Assembly (NCBI GenBank): GCA_003223695.1
Contig: QHVY01000348.1
Coordinates: 1 to 5,412, forward strand
Length of the DNA stretch: 5,412 bases
Direction of reading: 5' to 3'
Origin: Acidobacteriota bacterium
GTDB taxonomy: Bacteria > Acidobacteriota > Thermoanaerobaculia > Gp7-AA8
Made by a program: the position numbers and the translations under genes. The notes under the pieces were generated by a model that saw nothing but the letters and a program-made list of their open reading frames with translations, was not told the DNA's origin and did not search any database. Below, piece after piece: positions 1-5,361 of this stretch; positions within the stretch are counted from its first letter, which is position 1; the number at the start of each line of letters is the position of its first letter.

Positions 1-1029
1 AAAAATCTGATTTAAAAATGGGTAGACGGGATTCCCGGTGAGGAGCGCGTTCTTTGTCATCCAAATCGCGGCGATTGCGATTACCGGGACCGCAAATCGG
101 AACCAGTCGCGCGCGCGTTCGCGAATCAAAATCGCCGCGATGCCGATCGCCGCGAGGACGAACGTGTACTTCGTCCACGTCGCGAATCCGAACAGCACGC
201 CGGCGAGGACAAATCGGCGTTCGACCAAATGAACGATCGACAGCACCACAAAAAGAGTAAACAGCATGTCGTTCCACGCCCACCCGGCCGTCAGCGCCGC
301 GACAGGCAAGGAGAAGAAGATCGCCGCGGCGACTGCTCCGTTGTTCTGGGCGAGCCGCGCGATCGCGAACAGCAGAAGGATCGCGCAGAGGAAATGAAAG
401 CACTTCGCAGTGCGATCGTCGCCGAGAAGCAGCAGCGGGATGAAATCGTATTCGGCGAGGCTCGGATAGTTCGACTCGACGAATAGCGGCTGATAGCGAA
501 TCGCATTTTGCTGGATCGTCAGCTTCGGGACCAGCAGGTGATATTCGAGACCATCGGTGGAGACATCCGGCGCCACGACAAAGGGAAGAATCACTGTGGT
601 GATCACAGCGAGAAAGATCCAGCCCGTTCGCCGTTGGCCGTTCGCCGATGGCTGTTTGCCGAGCGTTCGGTCAACGGCGAACGGCGAACGGCGAACGAAA
701 TCGAGAGCGAAGTAAATGAACGCGATCACGCCGCAGCCGAGAATGACAACGAAAGAGACCGGCCGTATCGCGTGCGCTAGCGCAATGAAGAACGAGCCCG
801 CACCGATGATTCCGGCGCCGAGCGCGGCGCAGGTCGCGAAGTCGTCGCCGCGAGCGACGCGACCGAAGCCGATGCAGGCGGCCACGAAAATCGCCGCTGC
901 GCCGAGCGGCCCGAGGGCTATCGCGGCGTATCGCAGCGGCGGATTCAAAACGATGAAGGCCGCGAAAATCGCGGCGATCGCGATGAGCCAAAAAAAAGCG
1001 GCTCCGCGAGCCGCCTTGTCATGCAACAT
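1..1029 (-). CDS. GT-C-like multi-pass membrane glycosyltransferase (3' end off window)
   Basis: The minus strand is open from an ATG at 1029-1027 to the window edge, giving 343 residues with no stop. An in-frame TAA lies seven codons upstream, so this is the only ATG start. Hydrophobic segments fall at about 12-28, 34-55, 64-85, 91-111, 136-152, 208-226, 231-250, 253-269, 273-300 and 311-324. Counting from a positively charged N-terminus puts the loop 153-205 outside the cytoplasm. That loop holds STDGLEYH (157-164), then NYPSLAEYDFIPLL (187-200), and the visible end reads TGNPVYPFLN (331-340). This is the pattern I know from ArnT/PMT-like GT-C enzymes, which take sugar from a polyprenyl-phosphate donor; acidic residues such as Asp159 and Glu162 are candidate catalytic ones. 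Acceptor and sugar cannot be read. Residues 111-135, a cytoplasmic loop, are encoded by a palindromic repeat. Codons 6-14 form a terminator-like hairpin. No good Shine-Dalgarno site is seen. The family is likely; the exact activity is unknown. Confidence 0.78.
   Translation of the reverse strand, partial: MLHDKAARGAAFFWLIAIAAIFAAFIVLNPPLRYAAIALGPLGAAAIFVAACIGFGRVARGDDFATCAALGAGIIGAGSFFIALAHAIRPVSFVVILGCGVIAFIYFALDFVRRSPFAVDRTLGKQPSANGQRRTGWIFLAVITTVILPFVVAPDVSTDGLEYHLLVPKLTIQQNAIRYQPLFVESNYPSLAEYDFIPLLLLGDDRTAKCFHFLCAILLLFAIARLAQNNGAVAAAIFFSLPVAALTAGWAWNDMLFTLFVVLSIVHLVERRFVLAGVLFGFATWTKYTFVLAAIGIAAILIRERARDWFRFAVPVIAIAAIWMTKNALLTGNPVYPFLNQIF
625..697. repeat. REP-like palindromic repeat inside the glycosyltransferase gene
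   Basis: The arms 625-647 and 675-697 are 23-bp inverted repeats with a single mismatch, separated by 27 bp. The right arm is built from tandem copies of the 7-mer cggcgaa/ggcgaac. The element encodes residues 111-135 of the glycosyltransferase, a basic loop predicted to be cytoplasmic between membrane segments 4 and 5, and it keeps the frame open. It looks like a mobile palindromic repeat tolerated in a flexible loop; whether other copies exist cannot be seen here. Confidence 0.7.
990..1014 (-). terminator. Intrinsic terminator-like hairpin with T8 tract
   Basis: Read on the minus strand, GCGGCTC (1014-1008), a GCG loop and GAGCCGC (1004-998) form a perfect 7-bp GC stem, followed at once by eight T residues (997-990). 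This is the classic rho-independent terminator layout. It begins 79 nt past the protease stop codon at 1093, the right place to end that transcript. It also lies inside codons 6-14 of the glycosyltransferase reading frame. It may therefore act as an attenuator released by translating ribosomes, or be fortuitous in Ala/Arg/Gly/Phe codons. Confidence 0.55.
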
Positions 1030-1044
1030 TGCGTCGATGAGTGA

Positions 1045-1050
1045 ATTTTA
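1045..1050 (-). promoter_or_regulatory. Possible -10 box for the glycosyltransferase gene
   Basis: On the minus strand this reads TAAAAT, five of six matches to TATAAT, ending 15 nt before the ATG at 1029. No convincing -35 hexamer lies 16-18 nt upstream. If used, transcription would start near 1038 and leave a leader of about nine bases. Weak evidence, based on one hexamer in a GC-rich region. Confidence 0.25.
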
Positions 1051-1092
1051 CTTCTTATCGCACTCGAACCGTCGTAGCGCTCGGAGTATACG

Positions 1093-2330
1093 TCAGCGGC
1101 GAACGACTCGCGCCCGTGCACTTCCAGCGACACGAATGCCACCGGTCAGCGCAGCAGACTGGTTACCGCTCTTGACCAGAACGGTCAGTGAGCCGGACGG
1201 CGCATCGGACGCGACATTGAACGTGGCTGATACGTAGTTGCCTGCGTATGAGAAATTCGAGGTGCGGCGGAAGCTCCGATTCGGGATCTCGAGGGTCGTC
1301 ATCCCGCTGACGAATCCGTCGCCGCCAACGGCGATGTTCACGGTCTGCCCGGGCGAGACCACGATCGGCATCGCGCCGAGGGACATGTCAGAGCCTGCGG
1401 CTGCTGATACGCCGATCCACTTCGGGTTCAGTGTCGTCGTTCCGGAGCTGTTCACGACGAGGTTCCCGTAGATTCTTCCGGCTTCAACGTGCAGCGGTCC
1501 GCCGTCAGCAAATTCCGTTGGGAACGACTCGTTCTTCGCCGTCTGCCAGATACCGGAGAGATTCTGCAGGAAGACTGGCCCATCGAGAGGCTCGGCATAC
1601 AACTGGTACGTGCCGGGGGGCACGCCGTCGAGCTCGAATTCTCCCTGTTGGTTTGTCAGCGCTATCGCCACCGGCTGGCCCTTGTCGTTCAGGGCAACGA
1701 CCTGCGCGGCGAAGATGCCGCCTCCGTCGCCGTTTACTCGCCCAGTCAGTATGCCGCCCGCGTTCATGGGATCGACTGCCGGATACAGCTCGGCGATTGC
1801 GAGCTTCTCATCGCTATCGAGAGCTGCGATTCCGCCGCGGCCGACGAATGGATACATCACCGACGACAACACTCCCGAGTGATCGAGGCCGAGGAGATGG
1901 CCGACTTCGTGTTCGACGAGGAGCTGAAGGTTATAACCGCCGGGCACCACTGATGGATCGATCTGAATGTCCGCCTCGGCCATATGACCGGAGTCGTCAT
2001 ACCAATTCGTCGTCACGGCCAGAAAATTTTGATCTTTGAACAGACCGTCGATGAAGGTGATCGAGTTCTGTCCGTCCTTACCCGCCTTTTCGCCATTGTG
2101 ATCCGAGCATCGCCGACCGTCGCCCATACGTTCACCGCGCGGTCGATCAGCCCCGTTGGAAATGCGTCGTTGACGTGGCTGTCGACGACGTAGCGGATCG
2201 GAAACGCCGACGTCGGCCAGGCCACCGGCACTGGCGTTCCATTGAGCACGTACATGAGGTGAACCGCTGCAAATGCAGGCGTTGTGGCGAGTGCGAGAGC
2301 GCTGAATCCGAGTCTTCGGAGGGCGGACAT
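1093..2330 (-). CDS. Secreted matrixin-like zinc metalloprotease, frameshifted
   Basis: Translation starts at ATG 2330-2328, three bases after GGGAG (2338-2334). The first 21 residues are a signal peptide: Arg5-Arg6, a hydrophobic stretch and the cleavage site AFA|A. The frame then runs through YVVDSHV and VNVWATVGDARITMAK, typical of the start of a matrixin catalytic domain. It breaks at an A4 run (2090-2087) and resumes in the -1 frame with KAGKDGQNSITFIDG. Joined, the product is about 412 residues. HEVGHLLGLDH (1911-1879; His141, His145, His151, catalytic Glu142) is the metzincin zinc site, and Met159 in SSVMYP is the Met-turn. Residues ~193-254 (GILTGRV, GEFELDGVPPGTYQLYAE) resemble a carboxypeptidase-regulatory-like domain. 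Residues ~300-405 look like an IPT/Ig-like domain, with VSPGQTVNIAVGGDGF. An exported peptidase of family M10-like type is very likely; the substrate is unknown. Downstream of the break the frame is intact and well conserved, so the break is recent or a sequence error. Confidence 0.85.
2087..2090 (-). other. Frameshift site in the metalloprotease (A4 run)
   Basis: On the minus strand the N-terminal frame reads ATG GCG AAA AGG, but the catalytic frame needs AAG GCG GGT AAG GAC. One extra A in this run would give MAKKAGKDGQNS and one continuous protein. Without it, the N-terminal frame continues as basic nonsense to a stop at 2013. The site is not a canonical slippery heptamer, so a one-base deletion or assembly error is preferred over programmed frameshifting. 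Confidence 0.75.
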
Positions 2331-2440
2331 TTGCTCCCAGTTTGTGCAACCGAGGTGCCACTAAATAACTGACGCGCTGCGTCATCCTGAGCTCGGAAAC
2401 GACATTGCGCGTCGTGGCAGCGGTGATGACCCAGTGCCGC

Positions 2441-2548
2441 CTGTCGCCCCGAGCGTTAGCGAGGGATCTGGAGGGGGTGGGGGCGCGACAACGAAGATTT
2501 GAGCGCCGCCCTTCCGCCCAGGCCCCTCGCTGACGCTCGGGGTGACAG
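2441..2548. repeat. 25-bp inverted repeat pair, gagcg..agcgagg type
   Basis: 2441-2465 and 2524-2548 are inverted copies with 2 mismatches in 25, spaced by 58 bp that include a G-rich run (2470-2483). The two arms carry the core gagcgttagcgagg and gagcgtcagcgagg. A related core, gagcgcagcgagg, recurs at 2662-2674, so three versions of one motif lie within about 225 bp. Confidence 0.7.
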
Positions 2549-2582
2549 ACATACCGCACGACAGTGCATTAGAAGCCACGAA

Positions 2583-2639
2583 GACGGCGAAGGATCTCAA
2601 GCTGCGCGACCGCTGCGCAAATTAAGACCCTTCGCCGTC
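2583..2639. repeat. 11-bp perfect inverted repeat
   Basis: gacggcgaagg at 2583-2593 pairs perfectly with ccttcgccgtc at 2629-2639 around a 35-bp centre that includes ctgcgcgaccgctgcgc. It sits between the other palindromes of the intergenic block and is probably part of the same repeat family. Confidence 0.55.
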
Positions 2640-2647
2640 ACAGCCTG

Positions 2648-2698
2648 TCCTGAGCGACTCCGAGCGCAGCGAGGAGGAGTCGAATGGGCGGCTCAGGA
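2648..2698. repeat. Two-stem palindrome just past the ridA stop
   Basis: An outer stem of tcctgagc (2648-2655) with gctcagga (2691-2698) encloses an inner stem of gactcc (2656-2661) with ggagtc (2676-2681). The inner loop carries the gagcgcagcgagg core. It starts about 10 nt beyond the ridA stop codon in the direction of transcription, so it could protect or end that mRNA, but there is no U-tract. Confidence 0.55.
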
Positions 2699-2708
2699 TG
2701 ACGTAACG

Positions 2709-3083
2709 CTAAAGCATCGCAATCAGATCGATTTCCAGCGCCGCACCGCGGGGCAGCTGCGCCACGCCGACAGTGGAGCGCGCCGGCTTGTGATCGCCAA
2801 AATATTCGCCGTAGATCGAATTTAGCGTCTGGAAATTGCCGAGGTCGGTGAGATACACCGTGGCGCGAGTAACGTGACGAAAATCGGCACCGGCCGCGCG
2901 AAGAACCGCGCGAAGATTGTCGAAAACGCGATGGGCCTGCTTAGAAAAATCGCCGTCGATGAGATTGCCGCTTTTCGGATCGAGCGGGATCTGTCCCGAC
3001 AGAAAAATAAGGTTGCCACTGCGGACCGCCTGTGAGTACGGCCCGATCGCGTGCGGAGCGTCATTGCTGGCGATGAAATCCAT
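2709..3083 (-). CDS. ridA: RidA-family reactive intermediate (enamine/imine) deaminase
   Basis: A complete 124-residue protein of normal length for the RidA/YjgF/UK114 family. Landmarks in order are IGPYSQAV (13-20, Tyr16), LIFLSGQIPLDP (25-36), TRATVYLTDL (72-81) and the family signature PARSTVGVAQLPRGAALEID (100-119). The conserved arginine that binds the substrate carboxylate is Arg102 and the conserved acid is Glu117. Members form cytosolic trimers with active sites between subunits. They speed hydrolysis of 2-aminoacrylate and related enamines/imines released by PLP enzymes, which spares those enzymes from damage. The start is fixed by a strong AAAGGAGA (3095-3088) four bases before ATG 3083. 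It is divergent from the TPR gene across 45 bp. No PLP enzyme gene lies in the window, so it is probably a housekeeping gene with its own promoter. Whether it belongs to the RidA subgroup or another Rid subgroup needs a tree; the active-site Arg favours RidA. Confidence 0.95.
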   Translation of the reverse strand: MDFIASNDAPHAIGPYSQAVRSGNLIFLSGQIPLDPKSGNLIDGDFSKQAHRVFDNLRAVLRAAGADFRHVTRATVYLTDLGNFQTLNSIYGEYFGDHKPARSTVGVAQLPRGAALEIDLIAML

Positions 3084-3087
3084 CGGA

Positions 3088-3095
3088 TCTCCTTT
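3088..3095 (-). promoter_or_regulatory. Strong ribosome binding site of ridA
   Basis: The minus strand reads AAAGGAGA ending four bases before the ridA ATG at 3083, a near-perfect anti-16S match at a usable spacing. It fixes the ridA start. It contrasts with the plus-strand TPR gene across the gap, which has no such site. Confidence 0.85.
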
Positions 3096-3110
3096 CCGTG
3101 TGGGCGGGCC

Positions 3111-3118
3111 AGTATAAT
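3111..3118. promoter_or_regulatory. Overlapping divergent -10 elements (shared promoter)
   Basis: The 8-bp agtataat holds a consensus TATAAT on the plus strand (3113-3118) and TATACT on the minus strand (3116-3111). On the plus strand the -10 ends 10 nt before ATG 3129, placing the start of transcription near 3125. On the minus strand transcription would begin near 3104, leaving about 20 nt of leader that contains the ridA ribosome binding site. -35 matches are weak on both sides. It is the only AT-rich stretch in the 45-bp gap between two divergent genes, which supports its use. Confidence 0.6.
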
Positions 3119-3128
3119 CGCAGCATCC

Positions 3129-5321
3129 ATGAGCACTTATCCCGGAAATGTCTCACTCTCCAATGCTGTCAAAGAACGCGTCGTTTCGACGTTCCAGCAG
3201 GCCGTGGCGCTGTTCAAACAGGGGCGCGCCGATGAGGTCGTGCAAGGCTGCGGGCTGATCCTGCGGATGGACCCGCTGTTCGAGCCCGCGAAGAAGTTGA
3301 TGGAAAAGGCCCGCAATCCAAACGCGCCGGTCGACGTCGACGCTCTGGCGCGGCAACTGAGCGCCGATCCGATGCCCGAGGCGCGGACGGCGATGGCCGC
3401 CCGCAATTTTCAGAGGGTCATCGACCTCACCACCGAGGTGCTGACGAATGATCTGATGAATGAGGAGGCACGCGTGCTGAACGAACAAGCGCGCGAGAAA
3501 CTGGAAGCCGCCCCGTTCGTCGATCAATTCGTCAAGAAAGCCGAGCAGGCGATCGCCTCGGGCAATGTCAGCGCCGCCCGCGAGGATCTGGAGAAGATCA
3601 AATCGCTCGATGCCGATGACACCGCCATCGCCCGTCTGGAGAGCGCAGTGAACACGGCAAAACCATCCGCACCGTCGTCGTCATTCGTCGTCGAGACGCC
3701 GGCGGCGCCCGCCGGTGGTCGAGGAACCGCGCAGGCAAGCGATTTCGGCTTCACCTTCGAAGAAGAAAAGGGTGCCGCGCAAGGCTCGTCCGGATTCGGG
3801 TCATTCTCGTTCGATTCACCGTTCTCGACCGATACCGGATCAACACCTTCAATCACACCGCCGGCCGGATTCGACAAACCTGCGACGCCGCCGCCACAAC
3901 CTCCGGGCAAACCGTTTTCGTTTGATACCCCGCCCCCCGCATCGCCTTTCAGCAGCGGATTTTCCTTCGACACGCCTCAGCCCTCGAAGCCCGTCGCTCC
4001 CCCCGCAGATTTCGATTTCACGACGGCTTCGGTCGAGACCAGCCCAGACGATCAGAAAAAGATTCAGCAGTACATGAGTGACGGCGATCGGGCATTCGAA
4101 GCGGGCGATTATCAAGGAGCAATCGACCTGTGGTCGCGGATCTTTCTCATCGATGTCACGAATGATCAAGCCTCGGAACGCATCGAGAAGGCGAAAAAGA
4201 AAAAGCGGGACGCCGATCAACGAAACGAAGGGCTGCTTGCGTCCGGAATTCAACTGTTCGACCGCGGTGATCGCAACGGCGCGCGCGAAAAATTCACACA
4301 AGTCCTGAAGCTCGATCCGAACAACGCGTCCGCTCAGGATTACCTCGAGCGTTTGAACGATGTTCCTGCTGAGGGGGGCGCAGCCGGATACGTGGCGCCC
4401 TTCACGCCCCCGACGCCGGCCGCCGATGTCTTTGCAGAGGAACCCACGTCAGCGGACTCACTGACTCCTCCCGCCCCTGCTCCTGCGGCTCCGATTGCCG
4501 CGCGAAAACCGGCGGCCGCAAAAGCGAGAACCGCCCCCGCACCCTCTCAGGGGTCGGCGATGCGACTGGTGGTCATCGTTGTCACCGTCGGCATCATCGC
4601 TGCCGGAGGTTGGTTCGCGTGGTCGAAGTTCATGTCCAAACCCGCACACGACACAGCGGCAGCACAGACAATCTTCAGCACTGCGACGTCACTCGCTCAG
4701 AAGGGTCAATACGACGCGGCGATCGCCATGCTGCAGGAAGTCAAGCCGGACGATCCGCAGCACGACAAAGCGCTGCAGATGATGGCCGATCTGCAGCAGA
4801 AGAAGTCGCAAGCGTCGCAGCCGGGCAACGGCAGGCCTGCGGCCATGGTGTACCAGGAAGCGCTCACGAACGGGAAGAGCGCATTCGACGTTCACGACTA
4901 CGACGCTGCAAAGAAGGCATTCGACACTGCCGCGCGCATCAAACCACTGCCGCCGGACATGCAGTTGCTCTATGACACCGCCTCGCAGCAGGTGGCGAAA
5001 CTCGAAGGAGCAAAGGCTCTCTTCAACGAGCGACGCTATCAGGAAGCGCTGACGAATCTGCAGGCGCTGCAGCAGCAGGACCCGCAAAACGCGAGCATCA
5101 AGCGCCTCGTCACCGACGCTCACTTCAACCTCGGCGCCGTCGCACTGCAGGAAGAGAAGCTCGACGACGCTTCGCGCGAATTCGGCGAGGTTCTCAAAAT
5201 CGATCCCAATGACGAGCTGGCCAAACGCAGCAAGGCGTTCGCCGAGCGGTACAGTGGACAACCGAAAGACTTATTGTATAAGATTTATGTGAAGTATTTG
5301 CCGGTGCGGAAAGCGACGTAG
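3129..5321 (+). CDS. Single-pass membrane TPR protein with FSFDTP-repeat linker
   Basis: A 730-residue protein from ATG 3129 (MSTYPGNVSL). This start is preferred to the ATG at 3051 because the longer form would be antisense to ridA and would place the TATAAT inside the gene. TPR-like helical pairs lie at ~19-60, 84-125 and 131-175. A low-complexity linker (178-305) follows, rich in Pro, Ser and Phe, with FSFDSP (226), FSFDTP (263), FSFDTP (278), DFGFTF (205) and DFDFTT (294). Two clearer TPRs come next (312-355, 366-409), then a Pro/Ala linker (413-475). One membrane helix (480-498) has more Arg/Lys before it than after, so the N-terminus is predicted cytoplasmic. Four TPRs (512-555, 575-617, 621-660, 662-700) lie on the outer side; best units read FGEVLKIDPNDELAK and FTQVLKLDPNN. 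It has no catalytic domain, so a scaffold role across the membrane is inferred. Partners are unknown, and no secretion, pilus or motility gene is in view. I do not recognise a named orthologue. Confidence 0.88.
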   Translation: MSTYPGNVSLSNAVKERVVSTFQQAVALFKQGRADEVVQGCGLILRMDPLFEPAKKLMEKARNPNAPVDVDALARQLSADPMPEARTAMAARNFQRVIDLTTEVLTNDLMNEEARVLNEQAREKLEAAPFVDQFVKKAEQAIASGNVSAAREDLEKIKSLDADDTAIARLESAVNTAKPSAPSSSFVVETPAAPAGGRGTAQASDFGFTFEEEKGAAQGSSGFGSFSFDSPFSTDTGSTPSITPPAGFDKPATPPPQPPGKPFSFDTPPPASPFSSGFSFDTPQPSKPVAPPADFDFTTASVETSPDDQKKIQQYMSDGDRAFEAGDYQGAIDLWSRIFLIDVTNDQASERIEKAKKKKRDADQRNEGLLASGIQLFDRGDRNGAREKFTQVLKLDPNNASAQDYLERLNDVPAEGGAAGYVAPFTPPTPAADVFAEEPTSADSLTPPAPAPAAPIAARKPAAAKARTAPAPSQGSAMRLVVIVVTVGIIAAGGWFAWSKFMSKPAHDTAAAQTIFSTATSLAQKGQYDAAIAMLQEVKPDDPQHDKALQMMADLQQKKSQASQPGNGRPAAMVYQEALTNGKSAFDVHDYDAAKKAFDTAARIKPLPPDMQLLYDTASQQVAKLEGAKALFNERRYQEALTNLQALQQQDPQNASIKRLVTDAHFNLGAVALQEEKLDDASREFGEVLKIDPNDELAKRSKAFAERYSGQPKDLLYKIYVKYLPVRKAT
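3804..3977 (+). repeat. FSFD(S/T)P hexapeptide repeats in the TPR protein linker
   Basis: Three near-identical hexapeptides start at 3804, 3915 and 3960, flanked by further Phe-x-Phe motifs at 3741 and 4008. Codons differ between copies (ttttcgtttgataccccg against ttttccttcgacacgcct), so the peptide rather than the DNA appears to be conserved. This argues for selection on short Phe-rich motifs in an otherwise disordered linker. Confidence 0.65.
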
Positions 5322-5326
5322 TGTAG

Positions 5327-5346
5327 CGGCGGGCTTCAGCCCGCCG
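5327..5346. repeat. GC-rich hairpin repeat between the TPR and RDD-like genes
   Basis: cggcgggct and agcccgccg are perfect inverted 9-mers around a 2-nt centre (8 bp with a TTCA loop in practice), six bases past the TAG of the TPR gene. No T-tract follows on the plus strand, so it is not a standard intrinsic terminator. The wording gtagcggcgggcttcagcccgccg is one I know as a dispersed intergenic element in Acidobacteriota-like genomes, so it is best seen as a repeat that may also stabilise or end the mRNA. Confidence 0.65.
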
Positions 5347-5348
5347 AC

Positions 5349-5353
5349 GGAGG
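5349..5353 (+). promoter_or_regulatory. Ribosome binding site of the right-edge gene
   Basis: ggagg ends eight bases before ATG 5362, an ideal Shine-Dalgarno sequence and spacing. It is the main support for calling a gene start so near the window edge. Confidence 0.6.
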
Positions 5354-5361
5354 GTGGTGGG

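Larger units (their letters stand above)
2380..2703. repeat. Repeat block bounded by 13-bp inverted ends
   Basis: The sequence cgtcatcctgagc at 2380-2392 is a perfect inverted copy of gctcaggatgacg at 2691-2703, framing 324 bp of further palindromes. The ends contain the gtcatcctgagc motif common in dispersed intergenic repeats of Acidobacteriota-like genomes. The block could be one composite non-autonomous element or several elements inserted side by side. No target-site duplication is obvious. Confidence 0.5.
2331..2708. other. Intergenic region rich in inverted repeats, no gene
   Basis: This 378-bp gap lies downstream of ridA and upstream of the protease. No open frame here has protein character: predicted peptides such as MSVTPSVSEGPGRKGG and VCHPERQRGAWAEG are translations of the repeats themselves. 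Four inverted-repeat pairs fill most of it and are listed separately. No clear promoter for the protease was found, and there is no T-tract that would make any of the stems a standard intrinsic terminator for ridA. Confidence 0.75.

Noticed and set aside
625..697. CRISPR-like repeats from the ggcgaac heptamers
   Set aside because: The copies are adjacent 7-mers with no spacers and form a hairpin within a coding frame; no cas genes are present.
716..1237. 173-codon plus-strand open frame
   Set aside because: It lies opposite the glycosyltransferase and the end of the protease. Its product is Ala/Lys/Arg-biased with no recognisable motif, while the minus strand gives a coherent membrane protein.
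1431..2039. Plus-strand open frames of 202 and 154 codons across the protease
   Set aside because: Both are shadows of the GC-rich minus-strand protease. The zinc motif, Met-turn and C-terminal domains read only on the minus strand.
2080..2095. Programmed -1 frameshifting in the protease
   Set aside because: The site reads GCG AAA AGG, which is not a canonical X-XXY-YYZ slippery heptamer, and such recoding is not known to me in this peptidase family. A one-base indel is simpler, though not excluded.
2331..2559. N-terminal extension of the protease frame to an ATG at 2559
   Set aside because: The extra residues are arginine-rich translations of intergenic repeats (VCHPERQRGAWAEG type) without fold or signal peptide. 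A proper signal peptide with a ribosome binding site begins at 2330 in the neighbouring frame.
3051..3128. Earlier ATG for the TPR protein
   Set aside because: It would be antisense to the ridA start, would place the only good -10 box inside the gene, and adds 26 residues with no TPR character.
3524..4301. Minus-strand open frames opposite the TPR gene
   Set aside because: Antisense shadows of the Pro/Ser/Phe linker; compositionally odd and without start signals or motifs.
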